From Streptomyces sp. BV286 (GTDB taxonomy: Bacteria > Actinomycetota > Actinomycetes > Streptomycetales > Streptomycetaceae): a stretch of 64,000 bases of DNA. Within the stretch, counting starts at the first letter, position 1, and the number at the start of each line of letters is the position of its first letter. Made by a program: the position numbers and the translations under genes. The DNA is taken from the NCBI RefSeq assembly GCF_019090165.1, contig NZ_JAHRIB010000163.1:1-64000 (forward strand). Reading direction: 5' to 3'. Positions 18,154-25,380 of this stretch are shown in pieces. Under the pieces are notes generated by a model. That model made no database searches, was not told the DNA's origin, and worked only from the letters and a program-made list of their open reading frames with translations.

Positions 18154-18393
18154 ATGCTCGAGGAGGCTCTCGAGCACCTCGTGAAGGGCATCGTCGACAA
18201 CCCGGACGATGTGCAGGTCGCCTCGCGTGACCTGCGCCGCGGTCGAGTCCTCGAGGTCCGGGTCCACCCCGACGACCTCGGCAAGGTGATCGGCCGCAAC
18301 GGCCGCACGGCGCGCGCCCTGCGCACCGTCGTGGGTGCCATCGGCGGCCGCGGTGTCCGCGTCGACCTCGTCGACGTGGACCACGTCCGCTGA
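18154..18393 (+). CDS. khpA: KH-domain RNA-binding protein KhpA
   Basis: A 79-residue single KH domain with the GxxG loop in GKVIGRNGRTARALRTVV. KhpA binds structured RNA, often together with KhpB (Jag), and is conserved between rpsP and rimM in many Gram-positive bacteria. The start lies two bases after the rpsP stop, so it is translationally coupled. A hairpin lies in the 104-base gap before rimM. Confidence 0.93.
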   Translation: MLEEALEHLVKGIVDNPDDVQVASRDLRRGRVLEVRVHPDDLGKVIGRNGRTARALRTVVGAIGGRGVRVDLVDVDHVR

Positions 18394-18413
18394 CGTACAC
18401 GCAACACCGGCTC

Positions 18414-18447
18414 GGGCCGGGGAGGGCCACTGGGCCGTCCCCGGCCC
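18414..18447 (+). terminator. Intra-operon GC-rich hairpin between khpA and rimM
   Basis: GGGCCGGGGA (18414-18423) pairs perfectly with TCCCCGGCCC (18438-18447); the inner part adds a short GGCC/GGCC helix. It sits inside the operon, so it may attenuate, or mark RNA processing that lowers rimM-trmD output relative to rpsP. Confidence 0.5.
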
Positions 18448-18497
18448 GTAGTCGTCTACGCAGGAATGCAGTAGGCACACGACAGGAGATCAACGAA

Positions 18498-19103
18498 GTG
18501 CAGCTCGTAGTCGCGCGGGTGGGCCGCGCCCATGGCATCAAGGGCGAGGTCACCGTCGAGGTACGCACCGACGAGCCGGAGCAGCGGCTCGGCCCCGGCG
18601 CCGTCCTGGCCACGGACCCCGCTTCGGCCGGCCCCCTGACCATCGAGACGGGGCGGGTGCACAGCGGCCGCCTCCTGCTGCGCTTCGCGGGCGTACGCGA
18701 CCGCAACGCCGCCGAGGCGCTGCGCAACACCCTGCTGATCGCCGAGGTCGACCCGGACGCGACACCCGAGGACCCGGACGAGTACTACGACCACCAGCTC
18801 ATGGACCTGGACGTCGTCCTGAAGGACGGCACCGAGGTCGGGCGGATCACCGAGATCTCGCACCTGCCCTCGCAGGACCTCTTCGTGGTCGAACGGGCCG
18901 ACGGGACCGAGGTGCTGATCCCGTTCGTCGAGGAGATCGTCGTCGAGATCGACCTGGAGGAGCAGCGGGCCGTCATCGACCCGCCGCCGGGGCTGATCGA
19001 CGACCGGGCCGAGATCGCCTCCTCCAGGGACGCCGACGACGCCCTCCCCGAAGACGCCGGGAACGGCCCGGCCCCGGAGAGCGCCCCGGGGGCGGACGCC
19101 TGA
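18498..19103 (+). CDS. rimM: 16S rRNA processing protein RimM
   Basis: A 201-residue ribosome maturation factor for the 30S head, which binds S19. The N-terminal domain begins QLVVARVGRAHGIKGEVTVEV; the PRC-barrel half contains EYYDHQLMDLDVV and LFVVERADGTEVLIPFVEEIV, ending with the DPPPGLID signature. An acidic, low-complexity tail of about 30 residues follows. GTG start after AGGAG (18484-18488). The stop overlaps the trmD start (TGATG). Confidence 0.95.
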   Translation: MQLVVARVGRAHGIKGEVTVEVRTDEPEQRLGPGAVLATDPASAGPLTIETGRVHSGRLLLRFAGVRDRNAAEALRNTLLIAEVDPDATPEDPDEYYDHQLMDLDVVLKDGTEVGRITEISHLPSQDLFVVERADGTEVLIPFVEEIVVEIDLEEQRAVIDPPPGLIDDRAEIASSRDADDALPEDAGNGPAPESAPGADA

Positions 19104-19924
19104 TGCGGCTCGACGTCCTCACGATCTTCCCCGAGTACCTGGACCCCCTGAACGTCTCGCTCGTCGGCAAGGCACGCGCGCGTGGACAGCTGAACGTGCA
19201 CGTGCATGATCTGCGGGAGTGGACCTACGACCGGCACAACACGGTCGACGACACCCCGTACGGCGGCGGTCCAGGCATGGTCATGAAGACCGAACCCTGG
19301 GGCGACGCGCTGGACTCCGTCCTCGCGGACGGCTACGAGACGGGCTCCCACGGGCCCGTCCTGGTCGTCCCCACGCCCAGCGGCCGCCCCTTCACCCAGG
19401 AACTCGCCGTCGAGCTCTCCGAGCGCCCGTGGCTGGTCTTCACGCCCGCCCGCTACGAGGGCATCGACCGCCGCGTCATCGACGAGTACGCGACCCGCAT
19501 GCCCGTCGTCGAGGTGTCCATCGGCGACTACGTACTGGCCGGCGGCGAGGCGGCCGTCCTCGTCGTCACGGAGGCCGTGGCCCGGCTGCTGCCGGGCGTC
19601 CTCGGCAACGCCGAGTCGCACCGGGACGACTCGTTCGCGCCCGGCGCCATGGCGAACCTCCTCGAAGGGCCGGTCTACACGAAGCCGCCGCAGTGGCGCG
19701 GCCGCCAGATTCCGGACGTCCTGGTCAGCGGCCACCACGGCAGGATCGCCCGCTGGCGCCGGGACGAGGCCCTGCGGCGCACGACCGCCAACAGACCGGA
19801 CCTCATCGAGCGCTGCGACCCCGCGGCCTTCGACAAGAAGGACCGCGAGATGCTCTCCATCCTCGGCTGGCAGCCCGGCCCCGACGGCCGATTTGGGCGC
19901 AGGCCGCAGACCGTGGAAGAATAG
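19103..19924 (+). CDS. trmD: tRNA (guanine37-N1)-methyltransferase TrmD
   Basis: A 273-residue SPOUT methyltransferase that makes m1G37 in tRNA and prevents +1 frameshifting. Recognised by MRLDVLTIFPEY, the DDTPYGGGPGMVMK loop, the trefoil-knot segments PTPSGRPFTQELA, YEGIDRRV and SIGDYVLAGGEAA, and the C-terminal RPPQWRGR-like KPPQWRGRQIPDVLVSGHH. Start overlaps the rimM stop by one base. rplS follows after 135 bases. Confidence 0.97.
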   Translation: MRLDVLTIFPEYLDPLNVSLVGKARARGQLNVHVHDLREWTYDRHNTVDDTPYGGGPGMVMKTEPWGDALDSVLADGYETGSHGPVLVVPTPSGRPFTQELAVELSERPWLVFTPARYEGIDRRVIDEYATRMPVVEVSIGDYVLAGGEAAVLVVTEAVARLLPGVLGNAESHRDDSFAPGAMANLLEGPVYTKPPQWRGRQIPDVLVSGHHGRIARWRRDEALRRTTANRPDLIERCDPAAFDKKDREMLSILGWQPGPDGRFGRRPQTVEE

Positions 19925-20059
19925 GCGGCTGTTGTACGTCGTCCGGCGTGCGCCCCTGCCACAGGGGGACACGACGCCCGCCCCGACGACGACAGCCCCC
20001 TTCTTTCACCACCGACTTCCGTTGATGACCTGTGGCATCAGCGAAGAAAGCAGACGATC

Positions 20060-20410
20060 ATGTCCCAGCTGCTCGACTCCGTCGACTCCGCGTCGCTGCG
20101 CAGCGACGTCCCGGCCTTCCGCCCGGGTGACACCGTCAACGTCCACGTCCGCGTCATCGAGGGCAACCGCTCCCGTGTGCAGCAGTTCAAGGGCGTAGTC
20201 ATCCGCCGCCAGGGCGCCGGTGTCCGTGAGACCTTCACGGTCCGCAAGGTCTCGTTCTCCGTGGGCGTCGAGCGCACCTTCCCGGTGCACACCCCGATCG
20301 TCGAGAAGATCGAGCTCGTCACCCGCGGTGACGTGCGTCGCGCGAAGCTCTACTACCTCCGTGAGCTGCGCGGCAAGGCCGCGAAGATCAAGGAGAAGCG
20401 CGACAACTGA
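20060..20410 (+). CDS. rplS: 50S ribosomal protein L19
   Basis: A 116-residue L19, at the 30S-50S interface. Conserved segments FRPGDTVNVHVRVIEGNRSR, QQFKGVVIRRQGAG, FPVHTPIVEKIELV and ARLYYLR-like AKLYYLRELRGKAAKI are all present. The ATG at 20060 lies in the 135-base gap after trmD; that leader contains a small CCCCTG/CAGGGG hairpin (19953-19967). sipW follows 44 bases downstream. Confidence 0.97.
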   Translation: MSQLLDSVDSASLRSDVPAFRPGDTVNVHVRVIEGNRSRVQQFKGVVIRRQGAGVRETFTVRKVSFSVGVERTFPVHTPIVEKIELVTRGDVRRAKLYYLRELRGKAAKIKEKRDN

Positions 20411-20454
20411 GCTCGCGCCGGGTCCACATGAGAGCCGGATAGCATCTGGCTCAC

Positions 20455-21213
20455 ATGGACGCCCAAGCACAGCAGACGGAGCGCGACCGCTCCTCCCACC
20501 CCGCCGTGCCCGAGGAGATCTCGGACACAGAGGGGGCGGAGGGGCGGTCGCGTTTCGCGTTGGCGGGCCGGGCCGCCGACTGGCTTCCGGGCGGACGGAT
20601 CAGCCTGACCGTGCTGTTCTGTCTGTTCTCCCTGCTGCTCCTCACCCGCTTCGTGATCCAGCCCTACGAGATTCCCAGCGGCTCGATGGAGCCCGGATTG
20701 AGGATCGGGGACCGCGTTCTCGTAAATAAGTTGGCGTACCGTTTCGGTGCTGAGCCGAGGCGCGGTGACGTCGTCGTGTTCGACGGCACCGGTTACTTCG
20801 GCGACGCCGACTACATCAAGCGTGTCGTCGGCGTGGGGGGAGACCATGTGGTCTGCTGCGACAGGCAGGGGAGGATCGAGGTGAACGGCCGGTCGGTCGA
20901 CGAGTCGACGTTCCTTCACGAAGGGGACGAGCCGTCCGAAGCACCCTTCGACGTCGTCGTACCCGACGGCACCCTCTTCCTCCTCGGTGACCACCGTGGC
21001 GACTCCAGCGACTCCCGCGACCACCTGGGCTCCCCCGGCGGCGGCATGATCCCCGTCGGTGACGTGATCGGCAGAGCCGACTGGATCGCCTGGCCCACCG
21101 GCCACTGGACCCGGGTCGAGCGCGCCGACGTCTACGCGCGCGTGCCCGCCGCCACGGGCAGGACCGGCCCAGGCGCGAGCGGGCCGAAGAGCGCGGACGG
21201 TGTCCATGGGTAA
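20455..21213 (+). CDS. sipW: Type I signal peptidase SipW
   Basis: A 252-residue leader peptidase that removes signal peptides at the outer face of the membrane. One N-terminal membrane segment (about residues 50-69) precedes box B with the catalytic Ser77 (IPSGSMEP). The catalytic Lys122 lies in YIKRVVGVGGD, and box E is GDHRGDSSDSRDH. Unlike the next three paralogues it has no C-terminal membrane segment, a known trait of SipW. First of four tandem sip genes, the order known from Streptomyces lividans (sipW-X-Y-Z). Its end overlaps the sipX start. Confidence 0.93.
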   Translation: MDAQAQQTERDRSSHPAVPEEISDTEGAEGRSRFALAGRAADWLPGGRISLTVLFCLFSLLLLTRFVIQPYEIPSGSMEPGLRIGDRVLVNKLAYRFGAEPRRGDVVVFDGTGYFGDADYIKRVVGVGGDHVVCCDRQGRIEVNGRSVDESTFLHEGDEPSEAPFDVVVPDGTLFLLGDHRGDSSDSRDHLGSPGGGMIPVGDVIGRADWIAWPTGHWTRVERADVYARVPAATGRTGPGASGPKSADGVHG

Positions 21214-22291
21214 CCGCGGCAAGCCCCGCAGTGCTCGCAGTGCCGCCGAGGACCTCCTGCCCACCGGCTCCCGGCGTACCGGCGGCCCCGTACTGCCAGG
21301 CCGGGCGGAGCGCCGCAAGCTGGCCCGGAGAGTCAAGCGGCGCAGGCAGCGCTCCGCCGTCAAGGAGATCCCTCTCCTGATCGGTGTCGCCCTGCTCATC
21401 GCGCTCGTCCTCAAGACGTTCCTCGTCCAGGCCTTCGTGATCCCCTCGGGCTCCATGGAACAGACGATCCGGATCGGCGACCGCGTCCTGGTCGACAAGC
21501 TGACCCCGTGGTTCGGTTCGAAGCCCGAGCGCGGGGACGTCGTCGTCTTCAAGGACCCCGGCGGATGGCTGGAGGACGAGCAGCCGGTGGCGAAGACGAA
21601 CGACCCGATCGTCGTCAAGCAGGTCAAGGAGGCGCTGACCTTCATCGGTCTGCTGCCCTCCGACAACGAACGGGACCTGATCAAACGGGTCGTCGCGGTC
21701 GGCGGCGACACCGTCAAGTGCTGCGACACCCAGGGCCGCGTCACCGTCAACGGCATGCCGATCAACGAGCCGTACATCAACCCCGGTGACAAACCGTCGT
21801 CGCTCGTCTTCGAGGTGAAGGTCCCCGCGGGGCGCCTCTGGGTGATGGGCGACCACCGCTCCAACTCCGCCGACTCCCGTTTCCACCGCACCGAGAAGTA
21901 CAACGGCACCATCTCCGAGGACGTCGTGGGCCGCGCCATGGTCATCGCCTGGCCCATCGGGCACTGGAGCCGCCTGGAGGAGCACGACACCTATGTGTCC
22001 GTGCCCGACGCGTCAGGCGGGTCGACCGCCGCACTCGGCGCGTCGCATAGGGTGGCCACCGCGGATCGATACGGATTGATCCCGCTCCCGACCCCTGCGG
22101 AACTCCCGCTCGTTATGGGAGTGGTGGGCCTGCGTCGTATCCGTCGCAGGCGGCGGCACGGAGTGAGGAGTGGATGTGGGGGATTTGGCGGTCGGCGCAC
22201 GATCCGGACACGAGGGCCCCGAAGGGCGACCGGGACGATCCGAAGAGGCGGTTTCCCCGGCCGCAGAGGACGCCGTGACCTCCGGAGATGA
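21206..22291 (+). CDS. sipX: Type I signal peptidase SipX (with unusually long C-terminal tail)
   Basis: A 361-residue signal peptidase. A basic N terminus (RRVKRRRQR) precedes one membrane segment (residues 55-78). Catalytic Ser83 lies in IPSGSMEQ and Lys160 in LIKRVVAVGGD; box E is GDHRSNSADSRFH. After a weak second hydrophobic stretch (LPLVMGVVGL) the frame continues for about 50 Arg/Gly-rich residues and overlaps sipY by 116 bases. I recall SipX of S. lividans as about 320 residues, so this tail may come from a frameshift or lost stop. ATG 21206 chosen; GTG 21200 is an alternative. Confidence 0.88.
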   Translation: MGNRGKPRSARSAAEDLLPTGSRRTGGPVLPGRAERRKLARRVKRRRQRSAVKEIPLLIGVALLIALVLKTFLVQAFVIPSGSMEQTIRIGDRVLVDKLTPWFGSKPERGDVVVFKDPGGWLEDEQPVAKTNDPIVVKQVKEALTFIGLLPSDNERDLIKRVVAVGGDTVKCCDTQGRVTVNGMPINEPYINPGDKPSSLVFEVKVPAGRLWVMGDHRSNSADSRFHRTEKYNGTISEDVVGRAMVIAWPIGHWSRLEEHDTYVSVPDASGGSTAALGASHRVATADRYGLIPLPTPAELPLVMGVVGLRRIRRRRRHGVRSGCGGFGGRRTIRTRGPRRATGTIRRGGFPGRRGRRDLRR

Positions 22292-23126
22292 CTCCGGTGA
22301 CGACGCCGGCCGGGACGAGCGGGACACCGACGGCGCCTCGGCGGCGCCGAAGAAGCCGCGGTCCTTCTGGAAGGAACTGCCCCTGCTCATCGGCATCGCG
22401 CTGGTTCTCGCGCTGCTGATCAAGACTTTCCTGGTGCAGGCGTTCTCGATTCCCTCGGACTCGATGCAGAACACCCTCCAGCAGGGCGACCGCGTCCTCG
22501 TCGACAAACTGACTCCGTGGTTCGGCTCGGAGCCCGAGCGCGGCGAGGTCGTCGTCTTCCACGACCCCGACAAATGGCTGGCGGGCGAGCCGGCGCCGAA
22601 CCCGAACGCGATCCAGACGGCTCTCAGCTGGATCGGCCTGATGCCCTCCTCCGAGGAGAAGGACCTCATCAAGCGCGTCATCGGGGTCGGCGGCGACACC
22701 ATCGAGTGCAAGGGGACCGGCCCGCTGAGGGTCAACGGCAAGGCGCTGAACGAGCCTTACGTGTACCCGGGGAACACGCCCTGCACGGTGGACGACGGCG
22801 GCGGCCAGTTCAAGCTGAAGGTCCCCGAAGGCAAAATCTGGGTCATGGGCGACCACCGGCAGAACTCGCTGGACTCCCGTTACCACCAGCAGGACGCGCA
22901 CAAGGGCTTCGTGCCCGTGGGCAACGTCGTGGGCCGCGCCATCGTCGTCGCCTGGCCGCCCACCCGCTGGTCCACGCTCCCCGTGCCGGACACCTTCGAC
23001 CAGGACCTCAGCGCCGCCGCTCCGGGGGCGCTCGGGCTCGCGGGCGCGGTGCCCCTGGTGCTGTGGCGCAGGCGTCGCCTTACCGTCGGGAACACCAGGG
23101 TGTCCGGGCCGGGTACCGCCGGGTAG
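22176..23126 (+). CDS. sipY: Type I signal peptidase SipY
   Basis: A 316-residue signal peptidase. A long acidic cytoplasmic N terminus precedes one membrane segment (about residues 67-89). Catalytic Ser96 lies in IPSDSMQN and Lys166 in LIKRVIGVGGD; box E is GDHRQNSLDSRYH. The C terminus has a hydrophobic segment (GALGLAGAVPLVLW) followed by RRRR, a second anchor. SipY is reported as the main signal peptidase in S. lividans. I chose GTG 22176 because GAGGAG (22165-22170) lies 5 bases upstream; GTG 22170 would overlap that site. Confidence 0.93.
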   Translation: MGDLAVGARSGHEGPEGRPGRSEEAVSPAAEDAVTSGDDSGDDAGRDERDTDGASAAPKKPRSFWKELPLLIGIALVLALLIKTFLVQAFSIPSDSMQNTLQQGDRVLVDKLTPWFGSEPERGEVVVFHDPDKWLAGEPAPNPNAIQTALSWIGLMPSSEEKDLIKRVIGVGGDTIECKGTGPLRVNGKALNEPYVYPGNTPCTVDDGGGQFKLKVPEGKIWVMGDHRQNSLDSRYHQQDAHKGFVPVGNVVGRAIVVAWPPTRWSTLPVPDTFDQDLSAAAPGALGLAGAVPLVLWRRRRLTVGNTRVSGPGTAG

Positions 23127-23205
23127 GGTGCCGTCCCAGATCGCCGATCTTCCGCGGCCCGGACCTGGGCCGCGGGGTCGATTCTCCGAGTTGGGGAGCA
23201 CTGGG

Positions 23206-23952
23206 ATGAGCGGGACAAGTCGTACGGACGAGGGCCACGGACGGCTCGGCAGCACGCTGTCGGGGCTGGCCGTGGCCCTCGGCTGTGTGCTCTTCCTCGG
23301 TGGGTTCGTGTGGGGCGCGATCGTCTACCAGCCGTACACCGTGCCGACCGACTCCATGTCGCCGACCATCGTCGCCGGTGACCGGGTGCTCGCCGAACGG
23401 ATCGACGGCTCCGAGATCGAGCGCGGCGACGTCGTCGTCTTCAAGCAGGCCAGCTGGGGCAACCTCCCCATGGTCAAGCGGGTCGTCGCCGTCGGCGGGG
23501 ACACGGTCGCCTGCTGCACGGAGGGCAAGCTGACCGTCAACGGCAAGAAGATCGAGGAACCGTATCTGCCGAAGGGCAGCGAGGCCGAGTCGACCGCGAT
23601 CCCGTCCATCAAGGTGCCCGAGGGCCGGCTGTTCCTGCTCGGCGACGAGCGCAGCGGCTCGCTGGACTCCACCGCCCACCTGACGGAGGCCGGCAGCGGC
23701 ACGGTGCCGCGCAGCTCGGTGAACGCGCGCGTCGACGCGGTGGCCTGGCCCATGAACGGCATGCTGATCCGTCCCACCGGCTTCGAGACGCTCGGCGGCA
23801 TCTCCGAGCCGGGGCCCCTGCGACTGGTCCTCACCGCGGTCGTGGTGGGCGCGGTGCTCGTCCTCGGCGGTGGGGCGTACGGGCCGATCGCCAAGCGGGC
23901 CGGGCGCCGACGGAGCCGTACGGGGCCGAGGGAGCGGGCTCTTGCCGGCTGA
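23206..23952 (+). CDS. sipZ: Type I signal peptidase SipZ
   Basis: A 248-residue signal peptidase, the fourth in tandem. N-terminal membrane segment (about residues 20-41), catalytic Ser50 in VPTDSMSP, catalytic Lys91 in MVKRVVAVGGD, box E GDERSGSLDST (the usual His is Glu here). A C-terminal membrane segment (LVLTAVVVGAVLVLGGG) ends in a basic tail. ATG 23206 was chosen for GGGGAG 7 bases upstream; the in-frame ATG at 23128 has none. Overlaps the following NUDIX gene. Confidence 0.92.
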   Translation: MSGTSRTDEGHGRLGSTLSGLAVALGCVLFLGGFVWGAIVYQPYTVPTDSMSPTIVAGDRVLAERIDGSEIERGDVVVFKQASWGNLPMVKRVVAVGGDTVACCTEGKLTVNGKKIEEPYLPKGSEAESTAIPSIKVPEGRLFLLGDERSGSLDSTAHLTEAGSGTVPRSSVNARVDAVAWPMNGMLIRPTGFETLGGISEPGPLRLVLTAVVVGAVLVLGGGAYGPIAKRAGRRRSRTGPRERALAG

Positions 23953-24526
23953 GACACCTGGACCGGCGGAGGAGCGGTCGCCCTCCGGATCCGAAGGGCC
24001 GGGCGAGCGGCCGGTCTCGGGACCCGGCGGGCTCGGGGAGCTGCGGAAGGTCGCCCGGGTGGTCCTGCTCGACCCGAGGGACCGCATTCTGCTGCTGCAC
24101 GGGCACGAACCGGAGGACCCGTCCGACAACTGGTGGTTCACCCCGGGCGGCGGTGTGGAGGGCGACGAGACCCGGGAAGAGGCCGCGCTGCGGGAACTCG
24201 TGGAGGAGACCGGCATCACCGAGGTCGAGCTGGGGCCGGTGCTGTGGCGGCGGACCTGCTCGTTCCCGTTCGCGGGGCGCCGCTGGGACCAGGACGAGTG
24301 GTACTACCTGGCCCGGACGGCGGACACGCGAGAGGTGGTGCCCGGGGCCACGGGGCTGACCGAGCTGGAACGGCGCAGTGTCGCCGGAGCGCGCTGGTGG
24401 ACGTGCCAGGAACTTCACCAGGCGCATGAGACGGTGTATCCGACCAGACTCGCCGAGCTGCTGCGCAGGCTGCTCGACGAAGGGCCCCCGGCCAGGCCCG
24501 AGACCCTCGACACGGAAATCGTCTAG
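23942..24526 (+). CDS. NUDIX hydrolase
   Basis: A protein of about 194 residues with a complete NUDIX box, GGGVEGDETREEAALREL followed by VEETGI (pattern GX5EX7REUXEEXGU), which binds Mg2+ and hydrolyses nucleoside diphosphates linked to another moiety. The exact substrate is not predictable. Start is uncertain: the TTG at 23942 follows GGGAGCGGG and overlaps the sipZ end by 11 bases, while other in-frame starts lie far upstream inside sipZ. The position after sipZ is conserved in Streptomyces as far as I recall, and it is likely cotranscribed. Confidence 0.8.
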   Translation: MPAETPGPAEERSPSGSEGPGERPVSGPGGLGELRKVARVVLLDPRDRILLLHGHEPEDPSDNWWFTPGGGVEGDETREEAALRELVEETGITEVELGPVLWRRTCSFPFAGRRWDQDEWYYLARTADTREVVPGATGLTELERRSVAGARWWTCQELHQAHETVYPTRLAELLRRLLDEGPPARPETLDTEIV

Positions 24527-24581
24527 GGGCTCGCGGGGCTGGCGCACAATAGGGGGACGCACGGCTGAAGGGGAACATGCC

Positions 24582-24890
24582 ATGAGCGCCGAGGACCTCG
24601 AGAAGTACGAGACCGAGATGGAGCTGAAGCTCTACCGGGAGTACCGCGATGTCGTCGGTCTGTTCAAATATGTGATCGAGACCGAACGGCGCTTCTACCT
24701 CACCAACGACTACGAGATGCAGGTGCACTCGGTTCAGGGTGAGGTGTTTTTCGAGGTGTCCATGGCGGATGCCTGGGTGTGGGACATGTATCGGCCTGCT
24801 CGGTTCGTCAAGCAGGTGCGCGTCCTCACGTTCAAGGACGTGAATATCGAGGAGCTGAACAAGAGCGACCTCGAACTGCCGAGCAGCTGA
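24582..24890 (+). CDS. DUF2469 family protein
   Basis: A 102-residue protein of a short family found throughout actinobacteria, rich in acidic and aromatic residues (MSAEDLEKYETEMELKLYRE at the start, YEMQVHSVQGEVFFEV in the middle, FVKQVRVLTFKDVNIEEL near the end). No membrane segment and no known activity. It is usually found near rplS and yraN, as here. ATG at 24582 with a GAAGGGG ribosome binding site. Confidence 0.88.
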   Translation: MSAEDLEKYETEMELKLYREYRDVVGLFKYVIETERRFYLTNDYEMQVHSVQGEVFFEVSMADAWVWDMYRPARFVKQVRVLTFKDVNIEELNKSDLELPSS

Positions 24891-24925
24891 GGAGTCCACG
24901 GCGACCGCTCGTGTGGGTGACTGAG

Positions 24926-24934
24926 TTGTCCACA
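24926..24934 (+). promoter_or_regulatory. DnaA-box-like nonamer
   Basis: TTGTCCACA matches the Streptomyces DnaA box consensus exactly, in the 118-base gap upstream of yraN. A weaker relative (TCGTCCACC) follows within 10 bases. Single perfect boxes occur by chance, so function is unproven. Confidence 0.35.
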
Positions 24935-25008
24935 ACCGGGCGGTCGTCCACCAAGATCCACTAGCGGATCGCGGTGGGCCCAGTGTTGGCGCCGGAGGTG
25001 GTGCCGAC

Positions 25009-25380
25009 ATGAATACGTCCAAGGCACGCAACGCACTCGGCCAGTACGGCGAGGATTTGGCCGCCCGGCGGCTGACCGAAGCCGGAATGACGGTCCTGCA
25101 GCGCAACTGGCGCGCGGGCAGGACCGGCGAGATCGACATCGTGGCCCGGGACGGCGACGCGCTGGTCTTCTGCGAGGTCAAGACCCGCCGCGCCGGGGTC
25201 TTCGAGCATCCGATGGCCGCCGTGACCCCCGTCAAGGCCCAGCGCCTGCGCCGCCTGGCCGAGCGCTGGCTGCAGGAACACGGAGGGGCACCACCCGGCG
25301 GCGTCCGTATCGACGTCGTGGGCGTCCTGCTGCCCGGCCGCGGCGCACCCGTCGTGGAGCACGTGCGAGGGGTGGCCTGA
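25009..25380 (+). CDS. yraN: YraN family (UPF0102) putative endonuclease
   Basis: A 123-residue PD-(D/E)XK nuclease-fold protein related to Holliday-junction resolvases. The motif is GEIDIVARDGDALVFCEVKT, with Glu, Asp and the E-V-K triad in order. Function in vivo is not established. It is translationally coupled to the comM-like gene (TGATG overlap at 25378-25382) and followed by dprA, an association that suggests a role in DNA processing. Confidence 0.93.
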   Translation: MNTSKARNALGQYGEDLAARRLTEAGMTVLQRNWRAGRTGEIDIVARDGDALVFCEVKTRRAGVFEHPMAAVTPVKAQRLRRLAERWLQEHGGAPPGGVRIDVVGVLLPGRGAPVVEHVRGVA

